A DNA stretch of 10,188 nt. Source: Burkholderiales bacterium. GTDB taxonomy: Bacteria > Pseudomonadota > Gammaproteobacteria > Burkholderiales > Casimicrobiaceae. Numbering within the stretch: position 1 is the first letter of the stretch; every line of letters begins with the position of its first letter. The stretch covers positions 1 to 10,188 of the forward strand of contig JANXNO010000123.1 of the NCBI GenBank assembly GCA_025354075.1. Direction: 5' to 3'. The notes below the pieces were generated by a model. The model had not been told where the DNA came from, ran no database searches, and saw only the letters and a list, made by a program, of their open reading frames with translations. Positions 1 to 6,355 of this stretch are shown here, piece by piece. Made by a program: the position numbers and the translations under genes.

Positions 1-603
1 GCTCGTGAGTTCGAACGCGCGCAGGAAATTGTCGAACGAACACAGCGGTCCGGCGTGCTCGATGGGCGCGCCGGGAATGTCGTAGGCCACGGCATTGTTG
101 GCCTCGGCGAAGGCGAACACTTCGTTCGTCGGCACATAGAAAAACTCGGCACGCGGATCGATGAAACGACGCACCAGCCACGGGCACGCAATGCGATCAA
201 TTTTCGGTCGCGCGCGCGTGACCCAGCGGCTGGCCGATTCGCCGGTGACGCCAAGGTCAGGACGTTTTTTTACGCGCGGTGCATCGGTTTCCATCCATTG
301 CCGCAGACCACCTTCAAGGAAAGTCGCATCGCGGTTGGGTGTACGTAATTTTTCTGCACCGGTGATGCCGACGTGCAGGCCCTTGACGCAATAGGCTACG
401 GCGCTGGTCACGTTATTTATTTCGTCGGGTGGAACGTCGCCAGCATCGTAATTCCAGCGGATTGCGCCGGGAATAAAGTAGTCGCTCGCAGCGAAATCTT
501 CGGTTTTGCGCACATCAACAAAGAGCGGTGCGTCGGGCGTGCCAACGAGACGCGACGACGTTGCGGAAGACGTGGATGAGGGTTGAGGTGAAGCGGTGTC
601 CAT
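1..603 (-). CDS. Rhodanese / ChrB-type chromate resistance protein (3' end outside window)
   Basis: 201 codons are visible; the C-terminus lies beyond base 1. The ATG at 603-601 follows AAAGG at a 6-nt spacing. Residues 1-18 are a Ser/Thr-rich leader. Residues about 19-108 read as a rhodanese domain: GTPDAPLFVDVR, then IPGAI, the putative catalytic Cys72 in VAYCVKG, and FLEGGLRQW. From about 126 the text SRWVTRARPKIDRIACPWL, then VRRFIDP and FFYVPTNEVF, is typical of the ChrB C-terminal domain (the family annotated as chromate resistance ChrB). Such fusions usually sit beside the chromate exporter ChrA, but that neighbour would be outside the window. By family, the role would be sulfur transfer or sensing linked to chromate or sulfate stress; this is inference. 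The rhodanese loop CVKGLHVG departs from the CVHGHEVS form I remember for this fusion, so sulfurtransferase activity is uncertain. No signal peptide is seen, so it is probably cytoplasmic. Confidence 0.85.
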   Translation of the reverse strand, partial: MDTASPQPSSTSSATSSRLVGTPDAPLFVDVRKTEDFAASDYFIPGAIRWNYDAGDVPPDEINNVTSAVAYCVKGLHVGITGAEKLRTPNRDATFLEGGLRQWMETDAPRVKKRPDLGVTGESASRWVTRARPKIDRIACPWLVRRFIDPRAEFFYVPTNEVFAFAEANNAVAYDIPGAPIEHAGPLCSFDNFLRAFELTS

Positions 604-829
604 CGAGAACCTTTCGTGCCTTTTTGTGGCAGAGAGTGCTGCAGATTGGACGAGACACCGTCAGGGCAACGTGAAGTTTCTCGCGTTGCTAATGGGTTCT
701 GCGATTAACCCACAGCTGATAGCTTACACCAAACGAAGCAGCAGGTTACACCAGCAACGCCGGACCGCGAGCGCCACCGATTGCACGAACAGCGCCCCCG
801 CGTCGACGCATAAAAAATACGTGAAAGCG
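604..829 (-). promoter_or_regulatory. Control region upstream of the rhodanese-ChrB gene
   Basis: These 226 bases lie between two minus-strand genes and hold no credible ORF. Read on the minus strand, a weak promoter candidate is TTGGTG (727-732), a 17-bp spacer and GTTAAT (704-709). The -10 is preceded by TGG, giving an extended -10 look. The sequence AGSTTACACCA occurs twice on the plus strand, at 721-731 and 743-753, 22 bp apart; the first copy overlaps the -35. GCGTCGACGC at 800-809 is a 10-bp palindrome just after the upstream gene's stop codon, but no U-tract hairpin follows it. A transcript from this promoter would have a leader of about 90-100 nt. The promoter is a motif-based guess; the repeats are directly visible. 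Confidence 0.35.
721..753. repeat. Two direct repeats AGSTTACACCA, 22 bp apart
   Basis: AGCTTACACCA (721-731) and AGGTTACACCA (743-753) differ at one base of eleven. The 22-bp period is about two helical turns, so a protein could bind both on one face of the DNA. The proximal copy overlaps the candidate -35 of the downstream minus-strand gene. This layout suits an activator or repressor site; the regulator is unknown. Confidence 0.45.
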
Positions 830-1780
830 TCACTTTACATTCGGCAAAAAAGCCATGTTCACGCGGTCTGTTTGCGTGCCTGCGTTCAATCGCGTGGTTG
901 ACTTTGTTTCGGACTCAATCACCCACCCCGTCGAGCGTTGAATGCGTTGTGTCATGACCGACCCAGCGTCCACTGCATCTTGTCGACGCGAGTTCAATTC
1001 GGCCTCGTCCGGTTTGCTTGCAACGATTTCACTCACCATTTTTTTGAGTGCAGCTGCGTAGGCAGCGCTGTCGTAGCGCGTTGCAATCGTGAGCGTGAAT
1101 TCATCACGGTTCGTGGTCGCGAGCGTGGTGCTGATTGACGCGGTCGCGGGCAATGGCGCGCCGCCAAACGGGTTGGGCAAACTTACGGCTACCTGATCGA
1201 CCGTGCTGGTGTCGTATTCACCGCCCACCGCGGACATCAAATCAGAAACAAAGCCGGTGGATTTGGCGAACACATCGGCAGTGACAAACACCTTGCGCAA
1301 TTGCTCGGTGATGTCCTTGCGCAACGCTGCGGGCACCGGGCGACCAAACCATTGTGATGACCCACCCACGGCCGAAAAGAACGATTCGCGAATGCGTTCA
1401 ATGTCGGGAATGGCGACCGCACCTGCGGCGGGCTGCAGCACCATGTCGAGCGGAATGCCTGCTAACTGCGTCCAAATATTCTGGCGCATCGACGGCGTTT
1501 CACATCGATCATCGGCCTTGAGCGCTGTCAACAAAAAGCGCATATGCGCCGACGTGGCATCGCGCTGCCGGACGGTGACGGCGAGGCGTCCCGACAAGCT
1601 GCAGTGTCCACCCGTGAGATCGCCTGCGCGTTCGACACGTGTGCTCACCTGATACACGCGGGTTTGGCCTGCGGCCCATCCAAACGGCACGGTAATCACT
1701 TCGGCAGACGCGCTCGCGACCGACAGCGTCAGCGTGGTGCAGAAAATGAGGGCGCGATAAGCAGTCGTCTCGCGAGTCAT
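830..1780 (-). CDS. Exported protein of unknown function
   Basis: 316 aa with the ATG at 1780-1778. Residues 1-9 (MTRETTAYR) form a short charged region, 10-26 (ALIFCTTLTLSVASASA) a hydrophobic signal core with an ASA cleavage site, and the mature part starts near EVITVPFGWAAG. An ATG at 1816 and a TTG at 1861 are also in frame. The TTG would overlap the upstream gene's stop, and none of the three has a good Shine-Dalgarno, so 1780 is chosen for its compact signal peptide. The mature part has one cysteine pair (C60, C93), a beta-rich pattern and a Lys/Glu-rich stretch at about 245-270. The C-terminus (STGWVIESETKSTT onward) looks like alternating beta strands. I do not recognise the family. 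The gene lies 67 nt after the EamA gene on the same strand and may be cotranscribed with it. Location is probably periplasmic. Confidence 0.75.
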   Translation of the reverse strand: MTRETTAYRALIFCTTLTLSVASASAEVITVPFGWAAGQTRVYQVSTRVERAGDLTGGHCSLSGRLAVTVRQRDATSAHMRFLLTALKADDRCETPSMRQNIWTQLAGIPLDMVLQPAAGAVAIPDIERIRESFFSAVGGSSQWFGRPVPAALRKDITEQLRKVFVTADVFAKSTGFVSDLMSAVGGEYDTSTVDQVAVSLPNPFGGAPLPATASISTTLATTNRDEFTLTIATRYDSAAYAAALKKMVSEIVASKPDEAELNSRRQDAVDAGSVMTQRIQRSTGWVIESETKSTTRLNAGTQTDRVNMAFLPNVK

Positions 1781-1847
1781 GAATTTCGTCGTGCGTCGCG
1801 GGGTTGGCGATTTCATGCTGACGTTGTACAGCGTGAACGCAACGTTG

Positions 1848-2840
1848 TCACTTGGTGGCAAATGTGGGGGCGAGTGCAGTCACCGGCTTAACGCCAAACA
1901 CGATGCCAACGGTTACCAGCGCCAGCCCGAGCAACAAATTCCAATAAAGCGGTTCACCCAAAAAAAGTACTGCGCCAAGCGCCGATAACCCCGGCACCAC
2001 AGCTGTAATCATCGTTGAACGGATCGGGCCAAACGTTTCGACCATGCGCACGAAGGTGATTCCGGAAATCACGACTGAGCCGATGCCCTGCACCAGTGCC
2101 TGAAACACGATCTCGCTCCACGGCGCTTCGCGCAGATGGCTCACCAGCACGCCCGTCCACGCAAGCAGCGCGTACACCGGCACAAAGGTGAACGTCGCGA
2201 ACACGCACACGGCGATAGTCGCCGGAATCGCAGCCATTGCGTGCTTGCGCGTCATCACGGTGTAGCTGCTCCACACAAACGACGAGGCGAGAAACAGCAC
2301 ATCGCCCTTCCACACGTCGCCGCCACCAATGCCTACCAGTGCGCGCAACAAGCTCGCGCCGCCCACCAGCAAGCCACCGGTGATGATGAGTGCCAGCCCA
2401 AACCAGCGTCTGCCAGTGACGGGTGTGCCGATCACGACCAGCGCGATCAGCGTCGTCCATAGCGGCAACATGCCGGGCATCAACACCGATGCGTGCGCTG
2501 CCGGTGCATACAGGAAGCCGCTGTAGGCCAAACTTGCGTAGAGCACCGCCGCAAGCATGCCCGCCATAACCGTGATGCGCCACGGGTAGGGCGACAGACC
2601 GAGCCACATCTGCGCTGCGCCCGGCTCGCCGCGTTCGCGCGCGCGACGCACCCACCACCAGCCCCACGGCACCATGACGAGTCCGGCACCGACCATGCGC
2701 ACGAACGCAATGTCGAGCGGCGTCAATGTCTTGTGCGCCATCGCTCGCGCAATGATGATGAAGCTGGTCCAGATGGCGACCGTGATGATCGCGGAGGCGA
2801 TGCCGATGGTTCGCCTCGACGTGTATTTCGAAAATTGCAT
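1848..2840 (-). CDS. EamA/DMT-family membrane transporter
   Basis: 330 aa with a drug/metabolite-transporter layout: about ten hydrophobic segments in two EamA repeats. Repeat 1 starts with IGIASAIITVAIWTSFIIIA and ends near GLALIITGGLLVG. Its fourth segment carries APAAHASVLMPGMLPLWTT. Repeat 2 starts near WKGDVLFLASSFVWSSYTVM and ends with the typical FLGEPLYWNLLLGLALVTVG. Family members export amino acids, metabolites or drugs; the substrate cannot be read from sequence. It sits in the inner membrane. The start is ATG at 2840-2838. No Shine-Dalgarno precedes it, but GATAAT lies 7 nt upstream, so a leaderless mRNA is plausible. It is divergent from a second EamA gene and followed by the exported unknown protein. 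Confidence 0.93.
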   Translation of the reverse strand: MQFSKYTSRRTIGIASAIITVAIWTSFIIIARAMAHKTLTPLDIAFVRMVGAGLVMVPWGWWWVRRARERGEPGAAQMWLGLSPYPWRITVMAGMLAAVLYASLAYSGFLYAPAAHASVLMPGMLPLWTTLIALVVIGTPVTGRRWFGLALIITGGLLVGGASLLRALVGIGGGDVWKGDVLFLASSFVWSSYTVMTRKHAMAAIPATIAVCVFATFTFVPVYALLAWTGVLVSHLREAPWSEIVFQALVQGIGSVVISGITFVRMVETFGPIRSTMITAVVPGLSALGAVLFLGEPLYWNLLLGLALVTVGIVFGVKPVTALAPTFATK

Positions 2841-2904
2841 CGGAGTGATTATCGGGTGAACTTCGCGACAGCAGCGCGCAATTCACGCGGCCTAGAATGC
2901 AAAG
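2841..2904. promoter_or_regulatory. Divergent promoter region with -10 boxes abutting both start codons
   Basis: This is the 64-bp spacer between the divergent EamA genes. On the minus strand GATAAT (plus 2848-2853) ends 7 nt before the ATG at 2840. On the plus strand TAGAAT (2893-2898) ends 6 nt before the GTG at 2905. These distances put transcription starts at or within a base or two of the start codons. Neither gene has a spaced Shine-Dalgarno. No good -35 is seen for either; around the 17-bp spacing the bases are GC-rich and unlike TTGACA. Leaderless initiation is inferred from motif position only. Confidence 0.5.
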
Positions 2905-3858
2905 GTGACATCCATAAAAAACGTAGTTTCAGCAGGCGCGCTCTTTGCCGCCGCCGCGCAGTTCGGCTTTGCTGCCAAAGCCATCTTCATCAAACTCGCA
3001 TACGCCGCGCATCCCGGGCTGGATGCGGTGACGTTGCTGGCGTTGCGCATGATCTTTTCGTTGCCGTTCTTTCTGCTCATGGCGTGGTGGGCGCGGCGTG
3101 AGAGCAAGGGCGCAGCGCCCGTGCCGCTGACGCGCAAAGACTGGGGCTTTGTGTTGTTGCTTGGGTTCATCGGCTATTACCTGTCGAGCTTTCTGGATTT
3201 TTGGGGATTGCAATACATCAGCGCTGGCTTGGAGCGGCTGATTCTGTTTACCAATCCCACCATCGTGGTGGTGATTTCGGCGCTGTTTCTGGCGCGACCG
3301 ATCACGCGGCGCGTAGCCATCGCATTGCTCGTTTCGTACGCGGGATTGGGCCTCGCCTACTGGCATGATCTGGCGATTACCAACGACACCAATGCGCTGG
3401 TTGCAGGCACCGGCCTTGTGTTCATGAGTGCGATTTGTTACGCGGTGTACATGGTGCTCGGCACCGGCCTCACGCGACGCATTGGCAGCATGCGCTTCAC
3501 GGCGTACATGATGCTGGTGGCCACTTTTTTTGTGCTCGCACAGTTCATCATCATGCGGCCTTTTTCGGCGCTTGATTTGCCGATGAAGCTTTACGCGTAC
3601 AGCGTGTGCCTCGCGGTGTTTTCAACGGCCGTGCCGGTGTGGATGATGGCGGAAGCGTTGAAGCGAATCGGCGCGAGCGACGCCTCGATGATCGGCAGCG
3701 TCGGCCCGGTGCTCACCATCTTTCTGGGTGCCGCGTTTTTGGGTGAACAGATCTCGGCGTTACAACTGGTTGGGGCTGCATTGGTGCTGGGCGGTGTGGC
3801 GATGATTTCGCTGGGGCGCTCGCCAGTGCCGCAACCGGTGACACCGCCGACGCGCTAG
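2905..3858 (+). CDS. EamA/DMT-family membrane transporter (second copy)
   Basis: 317 aa with a GTG start. The frame is closed upstream by a TAG at 2893, so no earlier start is possible, and the next downstream codons are not starts. About ten membrane segments form two EamA repeats: residues about 5-150 (FGFAAKAIFIKLAYA, then ALRMIFSLPFFLLMAWW, then GLQYISAGLERLILFTNPTIVV) and about 165-305 (LVFMSAICYAVYMVLG, then VPVWMMAEALKRIGASDAS, ending IFLGAAFLGEQISALQLVGAALVLGGVAMIS). The GASDASMIGSVGPVLTIFLG stretch is characteristic of the second domain. The substrate is unknown; it acts in the inner membrane. It is not a close copy of its divergent neighbour, so this is more likely an old paralogue pair than a recent duplication. 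The stop (TAG) directly abuts the stop of the convergent gene at 3859. Confidence 0.93.
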   Translation: MTSIKNVVSAGALFAAAAQFGFAAKAIFIKLAYAAHPGLDAVTLLALRMIFSLPFFLLMAWWARRESKGAAPVPLTRKDWGFVLLLGFIGYYLSSFLDFWGLQYISAGLERLILFTNPTIVVVISALFLARPITRRVAIALLVSYAGLGLAYWHDLAITNDTNALVAGTGLVFMSAICYAVYMVLGTGLTRRIGSMRFTAYMMLVATFFVLAQFIIMRPFSALDLPMKLYAYSVCLAVFSTAVPVWMMAEALKRIGASDASMIGSVGPVLTIFLGAAFLGEQISALQLVGAALVLGGVAMISLGRSPVPQPVTPPTR

Positions 3859-4755
3859 TCAAGGCAGCGTGTCCTCGCACTGGTAATTCCACTGCTTTGA
3901 AAAAATCACCTGATCGCCGACGGGTCGCGTGGTGTCAATCACACACCCAAGGTAGCTCAAGGTAATCCATAGTCGTGCACCTTTGACGTACGGCGACTTT
4001 CGCGAAATGCCGAACGTATCCTTGAGTTCATACTGAGGCCCCGACTGGTCGGGGACATACATATCCAGCAAACCCGGCTTGACGGTTTTTTCCTTCGCTC
4101 GGTAGCCAAATCGCTCTGCGTTCCCGTTAACCAGCTGGCCGTCTTCCTTCCAGTTATTCATGTACAGGCCTTTGCCCAGAATGCCTTCGGACGGCACCTG
4201 AAAGCCATCACTTTCGGGAATCCACTCGGCGTCCGGTTTGGCCGTCCATGTTGAGCCCGTCCAGTCGCCGAGTTTGCTCCATGCGCCGCCTTTGATTTTC
4301 TGCCGGTATTCGTAGCGGGAGGGGTTGGGCAGGTTGGGATTAAGTTTGAGCCTGACGATGAATACGCCCTGCATGGAATACCAGGAGAATTTATCGGTGC
4401 GTAGCAGCAACGGTTCGGTGGTGGCATGCGTAAACGACGCGACCGGGTTTGACTCGTCGGCAACGCCCTGCATCGTGTACGGGTACGAGCGCAGGACCGA
4501 CGCCTCCTGCTTCCGGCCGACGTTTTCGAGCTCCATGATGATCACGCCCAGCGTATTGGCACCTACCTTACCGTCCGCGGCAAATTTGAACGGGTAGAGC
4601 GGCGACTGCTGCATCTTGTAGACGGCTTGCACGGTCGCCGCGTCGAACACGCCTGAGGTCTTGGCGTTGGCGAAATTCTGGATGATGGCGGTGGCCTGCT
4701 GCGAGTAGCCTCGTTCCTTGTTGTAGCTGATCGCCGAATTCGTATTCAATGACAT
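3859..4755 (-). CDS. Signal-less protein with peptidoglycan-binding-like N-terminus
   Basis: 298 aa; the ATG at 4755-4753 has a strong Shine-Dalgarno (AGAGGA, 6-7 nt spacing). Residues about 18-75 resemble a PG_binding_1-like helical domain: ATAIIQNFANAKTSGVFDAA, then TVQAVYKMQQS, then ADGKVGANTLGVI. This matches the usual G-x-F-D-xx-T-xx-AV-xxxQ then DGxxGxxTL pattern. Residues about 120-298 form a second, Trp/Tyr-rich domain I cannot name, with YRQKIKG (150-156), KEDGQ (203-207), FGYR (216-219), DMYVPDQ (231-237), YELKDTFGI (242-250) and VIDT (272-275). Only two cysteines are present (C271, C293). There is no signal peptide, odd for a wall-binding protein; a dedicated secretion or injection route, or release by lysis, would be needed. 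An enzymatic or toxin role is possible but unproven. The stop abuts the convergent EamA stop. Confidence 0.85.
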   Translation of the reverse strand: MSLNTNSAISYNKERGYSQQATAIIQNFANAKTSGVFDAATVQAVYKMQQSPLYPFKFAADGKVGANTLGVIIMELENVGRKQEASVLRSYPYTMQGVADESNPVASFTHATTEPLLLRTDKFSWYSMQGVFIVRLKLNPNLPNPSRYEYRQKIKGGAWSKLGDWTGSTWTAKPDAEWIPESDGFQVPSEGILGKGLYMNNWKEDGQLVNGNAERFGYRAKEKTVKPGLLDMYVPDQSGPQYELKDTFGISRKSPYVKGARLWITLSYLGCVIDTTRPVGDQVIFSKQWNYQCEDTLP

Positions 4756-4873
4756 AAGTGTCCTCTTTTTGCTGAATACCGAATCGGCGGTGAAATCACC
4801 AGGTGCGCCCGTTGTGCTGCACGAGAGATTGCCAGCACGCCAACGTGCTGGCTGCGATCTGCTCTAGGTGGGT
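4756..4873 (-). other. Intergenic spacer with hairpin and small palindrome
   Basis: These 118 bases separate two minus-strand genes. They hold a perfect 9-bp hairpin (4831-4852) and a broken palindrome GGTGA-AA-TCACC (4789-4800). They also hold the Shine-Dalgarno of the downstream gene. No convincing promoter for the downstream gene was found, so readthrough past the hairpin or an unrecognised promoter must drive it. Confidence 0.4.
4831..4852 (-). terminator. Hairpin, possible terminator of the anchored surface protein gene
   Basis: GCCAGCACG (4831-4839) pairs perfectly with CGTGCTGGC (4844-4852) around a CCAA loop; on the minus strand the loop is TTGG. It starts 21 nt after the stop codon at 4874. 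The bases after the stem on the minus strand (AATCTCTCG) lack a real U tract, so it could be an attenuator, an RNA-stabilising stem or a protein site rather than an intrinsic terminator. Confidence 0.45.
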
Positions 4874-5428
4874 CTACGCGCGACGCTTGAGCGCGATGAC
4901 AGAGGTCAGTACAAACAGCAACGCGGCCAACAGCGTCAGGCCACCCGCGCCCAGCGCGTCAACAGCGGCGGCAACGCCATTGCCCACGACGCGTGCCGCC
5001 GTCGCCGAGATGCCGGGTGTACCGTTTCCGCAGATAATGCTGTAACCGCCAATGGTCGCCAGGGCGCTGCACTGCATCATCAAATCAGCCGTGAAACTGC
5101 CCGGATTTGCGCCGAGAAACTTGATGTTGACTGTGCATGTGGCGTTGTTGACGTACTGCGTGGTGGTGTTGCAGGTGCCGCCTACAATCTGAAACTGATT
5201 GCCAAGATTGGGACTCAAGGCGATTTGGTTGTAAGTAAGCGAGGGGGAGTTGCCCGTTAGCGCCGTTAACGTAACCGTGTAGGTCTGGCCAGCCACCACG
5301 TTCGTCGGCACAGTGGAAGCGTCGCTGCGCGCAAAGGCGGTAGTTCCGGTTATGCCTGCCCAAGCTTGGTTGCCTGCCAGCACAAACGCGCCAATCAGCC
5401 CCAAAGTTGCCAAAAATCGGTTATGCAT
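4874..5428 (-). CDS. Small exported protein with C-terminal membrane anchor
   Basis: 184 aa from the ATG at 5428-5426, preceded by AAGGGGGA at a good distance. An in-frame ATG at 5446 is rejected because it would place this Shine-Dalgarno inside the gene. Residues 1-24 (MHNRFLATLGLIGAFVLAGN, then QAWA) are a signal peptide with an AWA cleavage site. Residues about 40-120 look like an immunoglobulin-like beta domain: GQTYTVTLTAL, then CNTTTQYVNNATCTVNIKF, then GANPGSFTADLMMQC. The cysteines at 86, 98, 120 and 133 could form two disulfides. Residues 158-184 (ALGAGGLTLLAALLFVLTS, then VIALKRRA) are a Gly/Ala lead-in, a membrane helix and a basic tail, as in IPTL-CTERM or PEP-CTERM sorting signals, but without either named motif. 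It is probably held in the envelope or processed by a sorting enzyme. Function is unknown. Confidence 0.82.
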   Translation of the reverse strand: MHNRFLATLGLIGAFVLAGNQAWAGITGTTAFARSDASTVPTNVVAGQTYTVTLTALTGNSPSLTYNQIALSPNLGNQFQIVGGTCNTTTQYVNNATCTVNIKFLGANPGSFTADLMMQCSALATIGGYSIICGNGTPGISATAARVVGNGVAAAVDALGAGGLTLLAALLFVLTSVIALKRRA

Positions 5429-5467
5429 AGGTGAATCCCCCTTCATGTGTTGTTGAGATAATTTTGA

Positions 5468-5496
5468 AGTTTAGGGCGCGATCGCCTTGCTGGCAA
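5468..5496 (-). promoter_or_regulatory. Sigma-70-type promoter for the anchored surface protein gene
   Basis: On the minus strand TTGCCA (plus 5491-5496) is followed by a 17-bp spacer and TAAACT (plus 5468-5473). That is 5 of 6 and 4 of 6 consensus matches with ideal spacing. Transcription would begin near 5461, giving a leader of about 30 nt that contains the AAGGGGGA Shine-Dalgarno. The spacer contains the palindrome GCGATCGC (5478-5485). This is the best promoter in the window. Confidence 0.6.
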
Positions 5497-5539
5497 CGCA
5501 TACTTCGTACGGGGCGTTGATTTTTTGAGAGGCGAGCGG

Positions 5540-6349
5540 TTGTTGACACTGGCGCAATGGGCGTGGATTGTAATTTTTGGCGGTTTCGCGGTGACTCTGG
5601 TTGCCGAGACCATGTGGCCCAGGCACGCGTGGACACAGCAGGAGCGACTGCGCCACCTGTCGCGCAATCTCATGATGTGGCTGTTGTTGGTGTTAGTGGT
5701 CAACGTATTGAGTGTGTGGTTGGTCAGTCCACTACTCGCAGCTGCGGCGCAGTTTCACCTCGGCTTGCTTGGGATGGGCTCGACGCCCTACTGGCTGGCG
5801 TTTGTGATCGGGTTTGTCTGCGCTGATTTTTCTGATTACGTGCTGCATCGGGCGAGCCACCAGTGGCGTCCGCTATGGCTGTTGCACGCGGTGCATCACT
5901 CGGATCAGCGGCTCGACGTGTCGAGTTCGCTGCGGCAGCACCCGCTGTTTTATGTTGCTGTGATGGCCCTGCGTGTGGTGCTCACCTTTGCCATTGGCGC
6001 GCCGATTGAATCGCTGGCGGTGCGCGATATTTGTGCGGTGGTGAGCTCGCACCTGCACCATGCCGCCATCGCCTGGTCACCGGGCGCGGTGACACGCTGG
6101 CAGCGCTGGATCGGCTGGCTGATCGTCACGCCTGCCGCGCACTGGATGCATCACGACCCCGACCCGGCGCTGACCAACAGCAATTACGGGCAACTTTTTT
6201 CGCTCTGGGATCACCTGTTCGGTACCTTCCGCGCGCCGCAGCTGCCCGTGCATGAGAGCGGGCTCGATGCGCTGCGCGCTCCGCAGTGGCACACCGTGGG
6301 CGGCATGCTGCAAACGCCGTGGCGCGCGCGGCACTACGACAAGTTTTGA
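5540..6349 (+). CDS. Fatty acid hydroxylase / sterol desaturase-family membrane protein
   Basis: 269 aa from TTG at 5540, chosen because AGAGG (5528-5532) sits 7 nt upstream. TTG at 5525 or 5543 is possible. No ATG is available before the first membrane helix (QWAWIVIFGGFAVTLVAE). Hydrophobic segments lie near 8-22, 45-68, 83-100, 137-155 and 188-200. The histidine clusters typical of this di-iron oxygenase superfamily are all present: HRASH (103-107), HAVHH (116-120), H134, HLHH (171-174) and HWMHH (201-205). The C-terminal NYGQLFSLWDHLFGTF is also a family hallmark. Members use O2 to hydroxylate or desaturate lipids, sterols or carotenoids at the membrane. The substrate here cannot be decided. 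It is divergent from the surface protein gene and ends 6 bp from a convergent SMP-30 gene, so it is probably monocistronic. Confidence 0.9.
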   Translation: MLTLAQWAWIVIFGGFAVTLVAETMWPRHAWTQQERLRHLSRNLMMWLLLVLVVNVLSVWLVSPLLAAAAQFHLGLLGMGSTPYWLAFVIGFVCADFSDYVLHRASHQWRPLWLLHAVHHSDQRLDVSSSLRQHPLFYVAVMALRVVLTFAIGAPIESLAVRDICAVVSSHLHHAAIAWSPGAVTRWQRWIGWLIVTPAAHWMHHDPDPALTNSNYGQLFSLWDHLFGTFRAPQLPVHESGLDALRAPQWHTVGGMLQTPWRARHYDKF

Positions 6350-6355
6350 CCGCGA

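Noticed and set aside
1781..1861. Upstream in-frame TTG (1861) start for the exported unknown protein
   Set aside because: It would overlap the end of the EamA gene and put a long polar stretch before the signal peptide; ATG at 1780 or 1816 is simpler.
1954..2886. 310-codon minus-strand ORF in another frame of the EamA gene
   Set aside because: The translation is rich in His, Arg and Ala without membrane segments, while the overlapping frame gives a clean ten-segment EamA protein.
2897..2908. Mini-ORF ATG-CAA-AGG-TGA overlapping the GTG start of the second EamA gene
   Set aside because: A stop-start overlap could suggest coupling, but its ATG lies at the end of the -10 hexamer and would not be transcribed if that promoter is used.
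3830..3890. Bidirectional terminator at the abutting stops of the EamA and peptidoglycan-binding-like genes
   Set aside because: No stem with a T-run on either strand was found around 3858/3859.
5478..5485. GCGATCGC as a cyanobacterial HIP1 repeat
   Set aside because: It occurs once, inside a promoter spacer. Nothing else in the window suggests a cyanobacterium.
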